Part shown: positions 1-10,082 of the stretch, piece by piece
How positions within the stretch are numbered: the first letter of the stretch is position 1
Layout: every line of letters starts with the position of its first letter
Source: Stappia sp. BW2
GTDB lineage: Bacteria > Pseudomonadota > Alphaproteobacteria > Rhizobiales > Stappiaceae
Assembly: GCF_008107695.1 (NCBI RefSeq)
Contig: NZ_VIRG01000070.1
Location: 62,001 to 126,000 of the forward strand
Length of the DNA stretch: 64,000 bases
Direction: 5' to 3'
Position numbers and translations under genes: made by a program
The notes under the pieces: generated by a model
Database searches by the model: none
The model's input: only the letters and a program-made list of their open reading frames with translations
Told to the model about the DNA's origin: nothing

Positions 1-181
1 GCCAGCCGGAAGCGGCCAGGCCTCCCAGGATGGATGCCTTGCCGGCCTCTTCGTCGAGGTGGAACGGTTGGGGGTCGAACTCGGCGGCGAAATCGATGAT
101 TTCGTCCCGGCTGACGGTGAGGGAGCCTAGCTCGAAGACCTGACCAGGTTCGAAGTCTTCAAAATAAAGGAGATCGGTCAT
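1..181 (-). CDS. MaoC-family hydratase, N-terminal part (cut by window edge)
   Basis: Only the first 60 codons are in the window; the gene runs off the left edge. Translation from the ATG at 181 starts [20 protein letters not shown] and contains [10 protein letters not shown] (residues 35-44), the hydratase-2/MaoC motif whose Asp and His form the catalytic pair in R-specific enoyl-CoA hydratases. The family hydrates 2-enoyl-CoA or related acyl thioesters in the cytoplasm. No strong ribosome binding site is visible. In related bacteria a maoC gene often lies near ychF, which here is 7 kb away. The substrate cannot be told from this fragment. Confidence 0.85.
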   Translation of the reverse strand, partial: MTDLLYFEDFEPGQVFELGSLTVSRDEIIDFAAEFDPQPFHLDEEAGKASILGGLAASGW

Positions 182-253
182 GAATTCCGGTGGGGTTGGC
201 ATATCGCGGAAACGCGATGAGCCGCGTTTCCGCCTCGAGAATGGCAAACAAGA

Positions 254-616
254 TCAGTCGTAATAGATTTCGTTATCGTCCATGTAGATGTTGCTGGCTT
301 CGCAGATATCGATGTCGATCGGATCGTCGAGCACTTCGCTGTCGTCGTCCGCCAGCCAGCCGACCTGGAAGGTCTGCGAGCAGTTGCCGCTATCTGCCTC
401 GAACTCGGCTCTTGCGCTTTCGCCGGGTTCGAGAGGTCCGGCCAGCCAGTTGTCCGACCAGCCGTTGCCGTCATTGGTGTAGAACCCGACGACAACATTG
501 TCTTCTGTGTTGTTGTAGATCTGGAAGTACCCTTGCGAGCCGGTTCCCTGTGCGGCGGCTGCGGTCGCAGACGCCAGGACGGCAAGGCCGAAAGCGGCAG
601 ATTTCAGTAGCTTCAT
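254..616 (-). CDS. Small secreted acidic protein, unknown function
   Basis: 120 residues. Residues 1-22 form a clear Sec signal peptide with an AAAAQG cleavage region, so the mature protein of about 98 residues should be periplasmic or exported. The mature part is strongly acidic (many Asp/Glu, C-terminal MDDNEIYYD) and has two cysteines, in GNCSQTF and DICEAS, that could form a disulfide. The YFQIYNNTEDNVVVGFYTNDG segment suggests a small beta-sandwich. I do not recognise the family. It stands alone between two minus-strand genes. Confidence 0.75.
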   Translation of the reverse strand: MKLLKSAAFGLAVLASATAAAAQGTGSQGYFQIYNNTEDNVVVGFYTNDGNGWSDNWLAGPLEPGESARAEFEADSGNCSQTFQVGWLADDDSEVLDDPIDIDICEASNIYMDDNEIYYD

Positions 617-734
617 AGCACGTTTCCCAGAGGGGCAGCTCTGCTGCCCGATAGTGTTGCGACACGAAGCTATTCCCAGCCGGTTCGGAAGTAAAACTAA
701 ATCCGCCGGTCTCCCGCCCTAGTCCGGATGCCTA

Positions 735-1634
735 TCAGACCGCCACGTATTTGCGCCAATTGTGCTCTTCTTCGAAGCCGAGAACCTCGCGGATCTTGCG
801 GTTGGAAAAGAGGGCTTCATGCTCTCCCAGTTCCCGGCTCAACGGCACATCGGGGAAGAAGCGCTTGAGGATTTCCGCATTCGGAATATCGACTGAATTC
901 GTGTCGTTGCCGGCGTTGAAGATCTGGAAGCCGAGGCCATCCTTGTCCAGGCAGCGGTCAACGATCTGCCCAAGGTCGCGGGCGTCGATATAGCAGAAGA
1001 TGTTTCTGCGGCGCTGCGCCGGATTTGCAAAGAAATCCGGGAACCGGTCGTATTCATGCGGCTCGATGACATTGCCGATCCTCAGGGCATAGATATCGAA
1101 CCCGGAGCGGCGCTGGAAGGCGCGGGCGGTTTTCTCGTTGACGACCTTGGAAAGACCATAGCTGTCCATCGGGTCGACATCGTAGTCCTCTTCCACGGGC
1201 AGCACCTTCGGGTCGACCACGCCATCGGCGAAACAGACGCCATAGGTGGTTTCCGACGAGGCAATCACGATCTTGCGGATGCCCAGCTTCACCGCGGCCT
1301 CCACGACGTTGTAAGTGCCCATCGTATTGACCTCGAACGTCCTGTTGTCCGGGTTAATCAGAATGCGCGGCACCGCGGCGAAATGCACGACGGCGTCGAA
1401 GGAAGGTACGCCGTTGCCCGGCTCCAGCTCGTCGAAGTTGGCGTAACTGGTCATGACGTTGAACATCTCGCCCGAGGAGGTGATGTCGGCAATGAGGTTG
1501 TCGACGCCGGGGTGGTCGAGCGGCGTGAGGTCGACGTTCACGACACGATGTCCCTGCGCCAGCAGATACGGAATGACATGCCGTCCGGCCTTGCCCGAAC
1601 CGCCGGTGAACAAAATGCGCTTCTTGGTGGTCAT
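735..1634 (-). CDS. NAD-dependent epimerase/dehydratase (extended SDR)
   Basis: 299 residues, normal for an extended short-chain dehydrogenase. TGGSGKAG at 10-17 is the nucleotide-binding glycine motif, Asp35 at the end of the second strand suggests NAD(H) preference, and Ser126/Ser127 with Y159-G-L-S-K163 give the catalytic Ser-Tyr-Lys. The start is supported by GGAGGAA eight bases upstream of the ATG. Family members epimerise, dehydrate or oxidise nucleotide sugars or uronic acids; nothing nearby tells which substrate is used. It is transcribed alone, divergent from the AraC-type gene at 1823. Confidence 0.85.
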   Translation of the reverse strand: MTTKKRILFTGGSGKAGRHVIPYLLAQGHRVVNVDLTPLDHPGVDNLIADITSSGEMFNVMTSYANFDELEPGNGVPSFDAVVHFAAVPRILINPDNRTFEVNTMGTYNVVEAAVKLGIRKIVIASSETTYGVCFADGVVDPKVLPVEEDYDVDPMDSYGLSKVVNEKTARAFQRRSGFDIYALRIGNVIEPHEYDRFPDFFANPAQRRRNIFCYIDARDLGQIVDRCLDKDGLGFQIFNAGNDTNSVDIPNAEILKRFFPDVPLSRELGEHEALFSNRKIREVLGFEEEHNWRKYVAV

Positions 1635-1822
1635 GGTTCGATTCCTCCAGTTTTTGAGTTGCGTACATCATGGCCAAACCGGCACGGGAAACCAGTGCCT
1701 GTTTTGTTTTTCTGAAAGAAAGACCTTCTCCGTTTCAAGCGGCCTGGTGAGGCGGGGCCAAGTCAGCAAGATTTATCAAAAAGCATGGTGCTAGGGTCCC
1801 TTCAATCGAACGGGGCCAAGAC

Positions 1823-2722
1823 ATGACCAATCACGAAAAGCTCACACTCTCGCCGCGGGACAACGGCTACATCCGCCGCTTCACACGGGTGATCGAATAC
1901 ATCTACGCCAACCTGGACGAGGATCCGGACCTGGCGACACTTGCCGAGGTTGCCGCCCTTTCTCCCTCCCACTGGCACAGGGTGTGGCAGGCGACCTACG
2001 GCGAATCCATCTTCGCGACGGTCAAGCGTCTGCGCCTTCATAGGGCCGCGGGGGATCTGACCTATACCGACCTCGCACTGCCAGTTGTCGCAAAGCGGGC
2101 TGGTTATGGCAGCCTTGAAGCCTTTTCGCGCAGCTTCAAACAAGCGTACGGCCAGGCGCCGGGTGCTTATCGCAGCAGCGCCTCATCGCACCGGGTGCAG
2201 CCTGCCAATGGCGGTGCGCCTCTTGCCAAGAAGAAAGGACTTTCTCCAATGCATGATATTGCCATCAAAACCCTGCCGTCCGAAACCCTGGTCGTACTGC
2301 CTCATCGAGGCTCCTACATGGAAATCGGCAAGGCCTTCGAAAAGCTGTTCGGTATCCTGGCAAGCCGCCAGATCATCGGACAGATTGGTCAGATGAAGGG
2401 ACTCTATTACTCCGATCCCACACAGGTCGCGGAAGACGATCTCCAATCCGCTGCCGGAGCGGTTGTTGGCGACGGCTTTCCGGTTGACGTTCCGCTCGAG
2501 ACGCGGGAAACGCGCGCGGGCGATTATGCGGTGCTGCGTTTCGAGGGGCCCTATGCCGATATGAAGTGGGCTTATGAGTGGCTTTACGGCGAATGGCTGA
2601 CGCAGTCGGGCCGCGAGCCGGACGATGCCCCCTGTGTAGAGGTCTACCTCAACAACCCGCGCGACACAGCCCCGGCGGATCTCCTGACCGATATCTGCCT
2701 GCCTCTGAAACCGGCTGCTTGA
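1823..2722 (+). CDS. AraC-family regulator with GyrI-like effector domain
   Basis: 299 residues. The N-terminal ~115 residues carry two helix-turn-helix units of the AraC/XylS type (LATLAEVAALSPSHWHRVW and PVVAKRAGYGSLEAFSRSFK, ending YGQAPGAYR). From about residue 143 there is a GyrI-like/AraC-E effector-binding domain (IAIKTLPSETLVVLPHRGSY). This is the SoxS-Rob-like architecture in which the C-terminal domain binds small hydrophobic ligands. It is divergent from the SDR gene at 735-1634, with 188 bp between, so that gene is a possible target (inference). Confidence 0.9.
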   Translation: MTNHEKLTLSPRDNGYIRRFTRVIEYIYANLDEDPDLATLAEVAALSPSHWHRVWQATYGESIFATVKRLRLHRAAGDLTYTDLALPVVAKRAGYGSLEAFSRSFKQAYGQAPGAYRSSASSHRVQPANGGAPLAKKKGLSPMHDIAIKTLPSETLVVLPHRGSYMEIGKAFEKLFGILASRQIIGQIGQMKGLYYSDPTQVAEDDLQSAAGAVVGDGFPVDVPLETRETRAGDYAVLRFEGPYADMKWAYEWLYGEWLTQSGREPDDAPCVEVYLNNPRDTAPADLLTDICLPLKPAA

Positions 2723-2730
2723 GCCTTACG

Positions 2731-4506
2731 TCAAAGAGGCCAGAACATCAGAATGGCCGGTATGCTGACGGTCAGGACAAGAAGTTCCAGCGGCAGGCCC
2801 ATGCGCCAGTAATCGCCGAACCGATAGCCGCCCGGCCCCATGATGATGGTGTTGTTCTTGTGGCCGATGGGCGTCAGGAACGCACAGGACGACGCTACGG
2901 CGACAGCCATCAGGAAGGGATCGGAATTCACGTCGAGGGAATTGGCGATCTGAACCGAGATCGGCGCCGCGATCAGGCAGGTCGCGACGTTGTTGAGGAA
3001 ATCCGAGAGGGTCATCGTCACCACCATCAAGATGGCGAGGGTGACCCAGGCCGGAGCCGTTGAAGTGAGAGCGAGAATTCCATCGGCGATCAGCTGGGCG
3101 TTGCCGGCCTGCTCGAAGGCCTGTCCGAGCGGGATCAGCGAGCCGAGCAGCACGATGACCTTCCACTCCACGGACTGGTAAACCTCCGATCCGCTGATCA
3201 GGCCCGCAGCGGCATAGAAGATGACGCAGGCCGCCAGCGCGACCGGCAGATAGGCAAGCCCGGCAACGGCAGCGGCAATCGCAATGGCAAAGCCGGCAAT
3301 CGCCAGCCACGCCTTGTTGCGCTGGATGACACCGGTCTTGCGCCCTTCGAGCGGCAGCACGCCAAGCCATGTACAGGCGTTTTCCAGACGTTCCGGGGTG
3401 CCCAGCAGCAACAGGACGTCGCCCGGGCGTATCAGCTCATGCCGGACGCGCTTCTGCACGCGGCGGCCCTGTCTGGAAAGGCCGAGCAAGGTGACACCGT
3501 GGCCGTAGAGGAGACGCATGTCGAAACTGGACCGGCCGATGATCCGGGCGTTGTCCGGTGCGATGGCCTCGACGAGGGACAGGGCATCGCTGTTGAGACC
3601 GCCCTTGTGTTGTTCCGAGCCTGCGAACTCCAGTTTGGCGGCGCCCATGAACGCCTCGATGGCCTTGGGATCGCCTTCCACGAAGAGATAGTCGCCGGAT
3701 TTGATGGCTTCGCGGCGGGCAAAGCCGCGAACGCGCCGGCCGTTGCGGATAAGGCCGATGATGGCGACGTCTTTCTCGTCGGCGACGGGGTAAAGGTCAC
3801 CGACTGTCAGCGGCTTGTCTTCCGGAATCTCGCCGACCTTCAGTTCAGCCACGTAGAGGCTTTCGGCGAAGTCTTCTTCCGCCGGCTTGTCGCGGAAATG
3901 GCGTGGCAGCAGGCGCCAGCCGAACAGGGCGACAAAGGCAATGCCGGTGACCGCGACCACGAGGCCGACCGGGGCAAAGTCGAACATGGAAAACGGCGCG
4001 CCGAGGGCGTCCGAGCGGTATTGCGCAATGACGATGTTCGGCGGGGTGCCGATCAGGGTGATCATGCCGCCGAGAATGGTCGCGAATGACAGCGGCATCA
4101 GCGAGAGGCCGGGCAATCGTTCCGCTTTCTTGGCTGCCTCTACATCGAGTGGCATGAGCAGTGCCAGCGCGGCGACGTTGTTGATGATCGCCGACAGGCT
4201 GGCTCCGACTACGGCCATGAGGCCGATATGCCGGGAGAGGCCCCTCGATGCGGAAATCACGAAGCCTGCTATCAGTTCCACGGCGCCCGAGTTCGTCAAT
4301 CCGCGCGAGACGATCAGCACGAGGGCGATGATCATGACGGCGGAATGGCCGAAGCCGGAAAAGATCTCTTCAGACGGGACCAGTCCCAAAAAGGCGCCCA
4401 GGATCAGCGCGGCGAAGGCAACAAGGTCGAAGCGGATGCGGCCCCAGACCAGCAAGGCGAAAACCGCGCCGAAGAGGACGAACAGGGCAATCTGATCAAA
4501 TGTCAC
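2731..4506 (-). CDS. SLC13-type permease with two RCK_C (TrkA-C) domains
   Basis: Cytoplasmic-membrane transporter of the divalent anion:Na+ symporter/ArsB superfamily, about 591 residues. Hydrophobic segments fill the N-terminal ~200 residues and the C-terminal ~200; between them are two regulatory TrkA-C-like domains (around 210-290 and 325-380, both with the RRxxxxRxGD type end). I chose the GTG at 4506 because GGAG lies seven bases upstream and transmembrane segment 1 begins at once; an ATG at 4572 would add 22 hydrophilic residues. Such proteins carry sulfate, dicarboxylates or citrate; the substrate is not evident. It is convergent with the AraC gene, 8 bp away. Confidence 0.85.
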   Translation of the reverse strand: MTFDQIALFVLFGAVFALLVWGRIRFDLVAFAALILGAFLGLVPSEEIFSGFGHSAVMIIALVLIVSRGLTNSGAVELIAGFVISASRGLSRHIGLMAVVGASLSAIINNVAALALLMPLDVEAAKKAERLPGLSLMPLSFATILGGMITLIGTPPNIVIAQYRSDALGAPFSMFDFAPVGLVVAVTGIAFVALFGWRLLPRHFRDKPAEEDFAESLYVAELKVGEIPEDKPLTVGDLYPVADEKDVAIIGLIRNGRRVRGFARREAIKSGDYLFVEGDPKAIEAFMGAAKLEFAGSEQHKGGLNSDALSLVEAIAPDNARIIGRSSFDMRLLYGHGVTLLGLSRQGRRVQKRVRHELIRPGDVLLLLGTPERLENACTWLGVLPLEGRKTGVIQRNKAWLAIAGFAIAIAAAVAGLAYLPVALAACVIFYAAAGLISGSEVYQSVEWKVIVLLGSLIPLGQAFEQAGNAQLIADGILALTSTAPAWVTLAILMVVTMTLSDFLNNVATCLIAAPISVQIANSLDVNSDPFLMAVAVASSCAFLTPIGHKNNTIIMGPGGYRFGDYWRMGLPLELLVLTVSIPAILMFWPL

Positions 4507-4744
4507 GAACAGGCTCCGGCAAAGACTTGCAAATGCGGGTTCGACCTGAACATGGCCGCCCCGCAATCTCAAGACCGCTTAAGGGACTGGGGTCCGGTTT
4601 CCTTCGGCATTTCGGCGAAAGGCGCTGGACAACGCCTTCGCCGGGGAAACCGAAACCACGACTTCTAAACACGGACCGACGCGAAAAGGTTCCGCGGCAT
4701 TCAGGACGCTGTTTGAGCGAAAGCAGGAATGACGATCAGGCCGG

Positions 4745-5428
4745 TCACACGACCTTGACGGTCAGGTCCGGGAGACCGTCAATCGTCGCTACCATGAGGT
4801 CGCCGCGCTGCACTGGGCCGACGCCTGCCGGGGTTCCCGTCAGGATGACGTCGCCCGTGCCGAGGTTGAACAGTTCGGACAGCTTGGCGATGACTTCGGG
4901 GATTTTCCAGATCAGCTGGTTGAGATCGCCTTCCTGCCGAACCTCGCCGTTGATGGTGAGGGCAATCCGCCCCTGGTCGAGGAACCCGCTGTCCGCCGCC
5001 GGCATGATGCGGCCGATAGGGGCGGAGCGTTCAAACGCCTTGGCGGCTTCCCACGGGCGTCCTGCTTTCTTGGCTTCCGCCTGCAGGTCGCGGCGGGTCA
5101 TGTCGAGGGCGACAGCGTAACCATAGACATGCTCCAGCGCTCTGGCTGCCGGAATGTCGCGCGTGCCGGATTTCAGAACGACCGCGAGTTCGACTTCGTG
5201 ATGCACATCGCTGGACAAGGGCGGGTAGGGAAATTCGCCCGACGGATCGAGGTTGTCCGGGTTCTTCTGGAAGAAGAACGGCGCTTCCCTGTCGGGATCG
5301 TGGCCCATCTCCACGGCATGGGCCGCATAGTTCCGCCCGACGCAGTAGACCCGCCGGACCGGAAAACCGTTCTGGCTTTCGCTGACGGGCAGGATGGTCG
5401 GCAAGGGGGCGGGAATGACGGTCGACAT
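4745..5428 (-). CDS. Fumarylacetoacetate hydrolase family enzyme (acylpyruvase-like)
   Basis: 227 residues from the ATG at 5428. A longer frame begins at 5554, but its extra 42 residues are Pro-rich and unlike the family, so the shorter start is preferred, although its ribosome binding site is weak. VYCVGRNYAAHA opens the catalytic domain; the metal ligands are Glu78 and Glu80 (HHEVEL) and Asp109 (VALDMTRRDLQ). Length and motifs match single-domain FAHD1/YcgM-like acylpyruvate hydrolases that split C-C bonds in fumarylpyruvate-like compounds. The MFS symporter just upstream may bring in a related acid (inference). Confidence 0.9.
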   Translation of the reverse strand: MSTVIPAPLPTILPVSESQNGFPVRRVYCVGRNYAAHAVEMGHDPDREAPFFFQKNPDNLDPSGEFPYPPLSSDVHHEVELAVVLKSGTRDIPAARALEHVYGYAVALDMTRRDLQAEAKKAGRPWEAAKAFERSAPIGRIMPAADSGFLDQGRIALTINGEVRQEGDLNQLIWKIPEVIAKLSELFNLGTGDVILTGTPAGVGPVQRGDLMVATIDGLPDLTVKVV

Positions 5429-5577
5429 CGCTGAAACTTTCGAGGATTGACGAAAACCTGCTTGTAACGGGTTCGGAAGCGGCCTGTCGAGCGAGAGTTG
5501 CGTGACCGGCGTTCCTGGCGCCGGTTCCGGACTTTTCGGGTGGGGCTGCAGCAACGTGCTCGTTCAGAGGATGGCTG

Positions 5578-6888
5578 CTAGGCCCTCAGCTTCTCGGACG
5601 AGGGTTCCGGCTGGGCGTCCTGATCATTGTCTGTGCCGGACGAGGGCATGAACCAGATCACCACGAAAGCCAGCAGGCCAGCGGCGATCATGTAAAATGC
5701 CGGCGCAAGCTGCAAATGGGTCTTGTCGATCAGATAGGTGGCAATGAGAGGTGCCGTGCCGCCAAAGAGTGCCAGCGGGATGTTGTAGCCGATGGAATAG
5801 CCGGTCACGCGCACGGACACCGGGAACTGAGCGACCATGGCAGCCATGAGCGGGGCAAAAAAGGCGGACAGGATGACGGCCATGCCGAGCTGACCGAGAA
5901 CCACCATGACGGGATCGGGATGATGAATCAGCCAGAACATGGGCAGCGCAAAGACCACAACTCCGCCTGAGCCGGCAAGCAAAATGGTTCTTCGGTCGAT
6001 CCGGTCGGCCAGATAGCCGACAAGCGGCAGCAGCAGCATGAAGACGACCATGACGCTGGTGTTGATTGTCAGGGCCCGGCTTTCGGTGAACTTGACGTAG
6101 TCGACCAGGTAGGAGGTGAGATAGACGAACGTCAGATAGAAGCCGACACCGTTGAGGATGTTGCAGGCAATAGTTCGCATGAGGGCGGGCCGGTGGTTGC
6201 GCAGCACTTCGCCAACCGGAGCGCTGACGGGATCATGCGGGGAAGGGGGCTGATCCTTTTCTTCCGCCGTGTTGCTGCTGCGGATCATGAAACCGGTGAG
6301 GCCGACGAGCAGGCCGAAGCCGAAGGGGATACGCCATCCCCAGTTTCCCAGATCGTCTGCCGGCAGCAGGCCCGTAGCCAGTGCCGCCACGCCGGATCCG
6401 AGCAGAATGCCGAACGTTGCTCCAACCAGGGCCCAGGAAACGGTGAAACACCGGTGTTGCGGCGGGGCGATCTCGTAGAGATAGACCGTCGATCCGGTGT
6501 ATTCACCGCCGACGGAGAGGCCCTGCAGTAGCCGCAGCAGCGTCAGGAGCACGGGCGCGGCAACGCCAATCTGGTCATAGGTCGGCAAGAAGGCGATCAG
6601 CGTTGTCGGAATGGCCATCAGGGCCACGGACAGCAGAAGAGCCCGGCTGCGGCCCGCCCTGTCGGCAATATGCCCGAGAAGCAGGCTGCCGACGGGACGC
6701 ATCAGGAAGCCCGCCGCAAAGACACCAAAGGTGCTGATCAGGCTGACTGTCGGATCGTCGCTCGGGAAAAACTGTTGCGCAAGGATGGGGGCAAGATAGC
6801 CATAAACGGCAAAATCGTACCACTCCAGCGTGTTTCCCACCGTTCCGGCAACAAGTTTGCGGATTCTGGTGTCGCTTCGTCCCGCCAT
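5578..6888 (-). CDS. MFS metabolite:H+ symporter (MHS family)
   Basis: 436 residues with about 12 membrane segments. The start NTLEWYDFAVYGYLAPILA and the loop GHIADRAGRSRALLLSV are hallmarks of the metabolite:H+ symporter branch (KgtP, ProP, ShiA relatives) that takes up organic acids or betaines. AGGAGGGG lies just upstream of the ATG. The fumarylacetoacetate-hydrolase-family gene follows on the same strand 149 bp later and may be co-transcribed, which would fit uptake and cleavage of an organic acid. Confidence 0.88.
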   Translation of the reverse strand: MAGRSDTRIRKLVAGTVGNTLEWYDFAVYGYLAPILAQQFFPSDDPTVSLISTFGVFAAGFLMRPVGSLLLGHIADRAGRSRALLLSVALMAIPTTLIAFLPTYDQIGVAAPVLLTLLRLLQGLSVGGEYTGSTVYLYEIAPPQHRCFTVSWALVGATFGILLGSGVAALATGLLPADDLGNWGWRIPFGFGLLVGLTGFMIRSSNTAEEKDQPPSPHDPVSAPVGEVLRNHRPALMRTIACNILNGVGFYLTFVYLTSYLVDYVKFTESRALTINTSVMVVFMLLLPLVGYLADRIDRRTILLAGSGGVVVFALPMFWLIHHPDPVMVVLGQLGMAVILSAFFAPLMAAMVAQFPVSVRVTGYSIGYNIPLALFGGTAPLIATYLIDKTHLQLAPAFYMIAAGLLAFVVIWFMPSSGTDNDQDAQPEPSSEKLRA

Positions 6889-7037
6889 GTGAGCCCCTCC
6901 TGCAGGTCGAATTCCCGTTTGTCCGGGGAAACCCTAAAGGAGATGTCTTTATCTTCCGTTGCGGAAGTCGGGGGCGGGCCGCTAGAGATGAAGGGGCGGC
7001 GCGCAGGCAGTTTCAGGTTGCCTGCGCGCAGCGTTTG

Positions 7038-8138
7038 TCAGGTGTTGAACTTGAACAGCAGGACGTCGCCGTCCTTGACGACGTATTCCTTGCCTTCGTC
7101 GCGGGCCTTGCCGGCTTCCTTGGCCGCGGTTTCGCCGCCGAGGCCGACGTAGTCGTCAAAGGCGATGGTCTGCGCCCGGATGAAGCCGCGTTCGAAGTCC
7201 GTGTGGATGACCCCGGCAGCACCCGGCGCCTTGGTGCCGTCGGTGATGGTCCAGGCACGGGTTTCCTTCGGGCCAGCGGTGAAATAGGTGATCAGCCCCA
7301 GCAGGCCGTAGCCTGCGCGGATCAGCCGGTCGAGGCCCGGTTCTTCAAGCCCGATGGTCTCCAGGAATTCTTCCTGCTCTTCCTTGTCGAGCTGGGAGAT
7401 TTCCGCCTCGATGGCCGCGGAGATGACAACGGCGGCAGCGCCTTCCGCCTCGGCCTTTTCGGCCACTTTGGCGGACAGGGCGTTGCCTTCGCCGGCGGAG
7501 GCCTCGTCGACGTTGCACACGTAAAGCACCGGCTTTGCGGTCAGAAGGTTCAGGTCCTTGAGGATCTTCTCCTCATCCGCACCGGAGACTTCCAGCGTAC
7601 GGGCCGGTTTGCCTTCCTGCAGGAGCGCAAGCGCGGCTTCCATCACGGGCAGAACCGCCTTGGCTTCCTTATCGCCGCCGGTGGCTTTCTTCTTCAGCGG
7701 TGCAATGCGGCGCTCAAGACTTTCCATGTCGGCGACCATGAGTTCGGTCTCGACCGTCTCGGCATCGGCGATCGGGTCGACGGTGCCTTCCACATGGGTG
7801 ATGTCATCGTCTTCGAAGCAGCGCAGCACGTGAGCGATGGCATCGACTTCGCGGATGTTGGCCAGAAACTGGTTGCCGAGGCCTTCACCCTTGGACGCGC
7901 CACGCACGAGGCCGGCAATGTCAACGAAGGTGATGCGCGTCGGAATGACTTCCTTGGATCCGGCAACCTTGCGGATTGCATAAAGGCGCGGATCGGGAAC
8001 GGCCACTTCGCCCGTGTTCGGTTCGATGGTGCAGAACGGATAGTTGGCAGCCTGTGCAGCCGCCGTCTTGGTGAGCGCGTTGAAGAGTGTGGACTTGCCG
8101 ACATTCGGCAGTCCGACAATGCCGCACTGGAAACCCAT
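7038..8138 (-). CDS. ychF: Redox-regulated ATPase YchF (OLA1 homologue)
   Basis: 366 residues, full length for the family. P-loop GLPNVGKS at 9-16; unlike GTPases the base-specificity motif reads NVDE, as in YchF proteins, which prefer ATP. A TGS domain lies at the C-terminus (ending [11 protein letters not shown]). The ATG at 8138 (MGFQCGIVG) is the conserved start; 20 codons of upstream open frame are not conserved in character. It acts in the cytoplasm with ribosomes and in stress responses. In many alphaproteobacteria it directly follows pth; here a protease/OmpA pair separates them. Confidence 0.95.
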   Translation of the reverse strand: MGFQCGIVGLPNVGKSTLFNALTKTAAAQAANYPFCTIEPNTGEVAVPDPRLYAIRKVAGSKEVIPTRITFVDIAGLVRGASKGEGLGNQFLANIREVDAIAHVLRCFEDDDITHVEGTVDPIADAETVETELMVADMESLERRIAPLKKKATGGDKEAKAVLPVMEAALALLQEGKPARTLEVSGADEEKILKDLNLLTAKPVLYVCNVDEASAGEGNALSAKVAEKAEAEGAAAVVISAAIEAEISQLDKEEQEEFLETIGLEEPGLDRLIRAGYGLLGLITYFTAGPKETRAWTITDGTKAPGAAGVIHTDFERGFIRAQTIAFDDYVGLGGETAAKEAGKARDEGKEYVVKDGDVLLFKFNT

Positions 8139-8370
8139 GGGAGTTCGCTTTCGGTTGGTCTTGAGACTTTGAAGCGCTAAATGCCCGAGCCGGGTCACGA
8201 GGTCAAGGCTTTGGCGGAGGACAGGGCTGTGTTTGTCAAGAGCGTGTCAGGATGAAGCACCAGATGGCAAACGGCGAGGCGACGTAATCCGGCTGGAAGC
8301 TTCCCTCCGGTTTTTATTTGGCTATAGTGAATCCGTTGTTTTCGGCGATTGTTTTAGGAATTGTGATGCG

Positions 8371-10065
8371 ATGATATTTGGTCGCAAGAAACTCGGCTTT
8401 CTGTCGGGATTGTCCGGTCCCCTGTTTGCCGCTCTGGCTGCGCTGACGACTTGTGCCACTGTCTTGCCGACGGGGCCAGCGGTCGCTCAAGGTTTCAATC
8501 CAAGTGACCTGACAGGCCTTCTGGGCGACACACCGATCGATCCGGCGCTTCTGGAAGGTGTCGGTCAGGTTGGTGTTACGCGGGCCTATATTCCCGATGC
8601 CATCGACCTGTCTCCCATGATGCCGCCGCCCTTGTTGCAGACCTATGGAAGTTGCGTTTCCTATGCCATCGGCTACGCCATGCGCGGCTATTACGCCGCG
8701 CTGGAAAACGGCGCGGAACCGGGCAACCGCACCTACACGCCCAGCCCGGCGTTTCTTCATTCGCAGATCCGCAATCGGAACGAAGCCTGCGAAACCGCCG
8801 GAAGCCACGCGCTTCTGGCCATGTCCTATTTCAAGGGCAACGGATCCCCCGACCAGGATGACATTCCGGATGCGGCCATGTGTTCGGAGCGGGTGGAATA
8901 CGCAAAAACCGCCCCCGACAGGTTCCGGATACGGGACTTCCTGTTCGTCTTCGACAAGGGCCGCCAGCGCCGCAATGCGACGGACAGGGACCTGGATGCG
9001 ATCAAGCAGCAACTGGCAGCCGGCAATCCTGTGGCAACCGGGTTTTTGATGGTCGGGGTGGTGCCCTCTGCGCAAACACCCGACGGGGTGACGCTGCAAT
9101 ACCTGAAATCGGGCGAGATCTATCAGGGATCGCTCGGGCGCCATAGCGGCGCCGCCGGGGGACACCAGATGGTGTTCGTCGGTTACGACGAGCGTCGTCA
9201 GGCCTTCCTTGTCCAGAACTCCTGGGGGCCTTACTGGTCCGGTGACGGTTATGGCTGGATCAGCTACGCGACAACGAAAGCCGATATGCATAACGCGTCG
9301 ATCATGCGCACGTCGATCGTGCCGCCGAGACCCGTTCCGGGGCTTCATAGAACCGACCGCGACAATGTCGTTGCCTTTGCAGGGGATAGCTGCAGCAGTC
9401 TTTATGTCAGCGAAGACACGCCGGATGGCGCGCCGTTGCTTGCCGGCTTCGTGAGCACGCAGGAAGCGCTGCGGAAACTGGAATCGGAGTTCCCACCCGA
9501 GCAGTTGCAGAAGGTCGATGTCCGACCCTGGCCTGTGTGCGAGGCGCTGAAGACCCTAGCAAGGCCGCTGGCGGAACCCTCGCGACCCCGCATCCGCCTT
9601 CTGGGAGGCAGTGCCGACCTTCGCTATGGCGACTCGCTGGCGTTTGAGGTGACCGCGCCGGATTTCGCCTCGTTTCTCTACATCGTCTATCTGCAGGCAG
9701 ACGGCACGGTGGTGAACCTCATGCCGCGCCGCGGCCCCGTGCGTCAGCAGGTTCAGTTCGGTGAACGCTTCGTATTTGGAGATGGCCGGCAGGGACGACA
9801 GAAGTTCACGGTGCAGCCGCCCGCCGGGTCTGAAGCCATTATCGTGATCGTCGCTCACAGCCCCATTATCCAGCTGGAAGAGCTGGAAAACGGCGGCTCG
9901 GGGCAGTTCTCCATGCCGGTGAGTGCCGAAGGCGGCGCCGGTAACGCAGACGACAGATATTTCCTGACGGCGTTGCGGGCGGGGCTGGCGGACAGGCCGG
10001 ATGAAACAAGCCTGCCGCGAGAGATTTCAGCGGCCGTCCTACACGTGACAATCCGGGAAGAGTGA
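8371..10065 (+). CDS. Secreted papain-like (C1) cysteine protease with DUF4384-like domain
   Basis: 564 residues from the ATG at 8371; AGGA lies 11 bases upstream. An open frame from 8233 would put 46 residues before the signal peptide. Residues 1-40 form a long signal peptide ending PAVAQ. The papain-fold catalytic set is complete: Gln90 and Cys95 (QTYGSC), His265 (GGHQMVFVGYD) and Asn283 (VQNSWGPYWSGDGYGW). The C-terminal part (about 415-560) has a DUF4384-like beta-domain, with DSLAFEVTAPDFASFLYIVYLQADGTVVNLMP. Export to the periplasm or outside is expected. An OmpA-domain gene starts 17 bp downstream, so the two form an operon. The target is unknown; conserved housekeeping genes of opposite strand flank the pair. 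Confidence 0.85.
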   Translation: MIFGRKKLGFLSGLSGPLFAALAALTTCATVLPTGPAVAQGFNPSDLTGLLGDTPIDPALLEGVGQVGVTRAYIPDAIDLSPMMPPPLLQTYGSCVSYAIGYAMRGYYAALENGAEPGNRTYTPSPAFLHSQIRNRNEACETAGSHALLAMSYFKGNGSPDQDDIPDAAMCSERVEYAKTAPDRFRIRDFLFVFDKGRQRRNATDRDLDAIKQQLAAGNPVATGFLMVGVVPSAQTPDGVTLQYLKSGEIYQGSLGRHSGAAGGHQMVFVGYDERRQAFLVQNSWGPYWSGDGYGWISYATTKADMHNASIMRTSIVPPRPVPGLHRTDRDNVVAFAGDSCSSLYVSEDTPDGAPLLAGFVSTQEALRKLESEFPPEQLQKVDVRPWPVCEALKTLARPLAEPSRPRIRLLGGSADLRYGDSLAFEVTAPDFASFLYIVYLQADGTVVNLMPRRGPVRQQVQFGERFVFGDGRQGRQKFTVQPPAGSEAIIVIVAHSPIIQLEELENGGSGQFSMPVSAEGGAGNADDRYFLTALRAGLADRPDETSLPREISAAVLHVTIREE

Positions 10066-10082
10066 CACTCAAAGGTTTCGAT

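Noticed and set aside
7035..8180. 381-codon plus-strand frame opposite ychF
   Set aside because: ychF is certain; the antisense product has no start signal or family.
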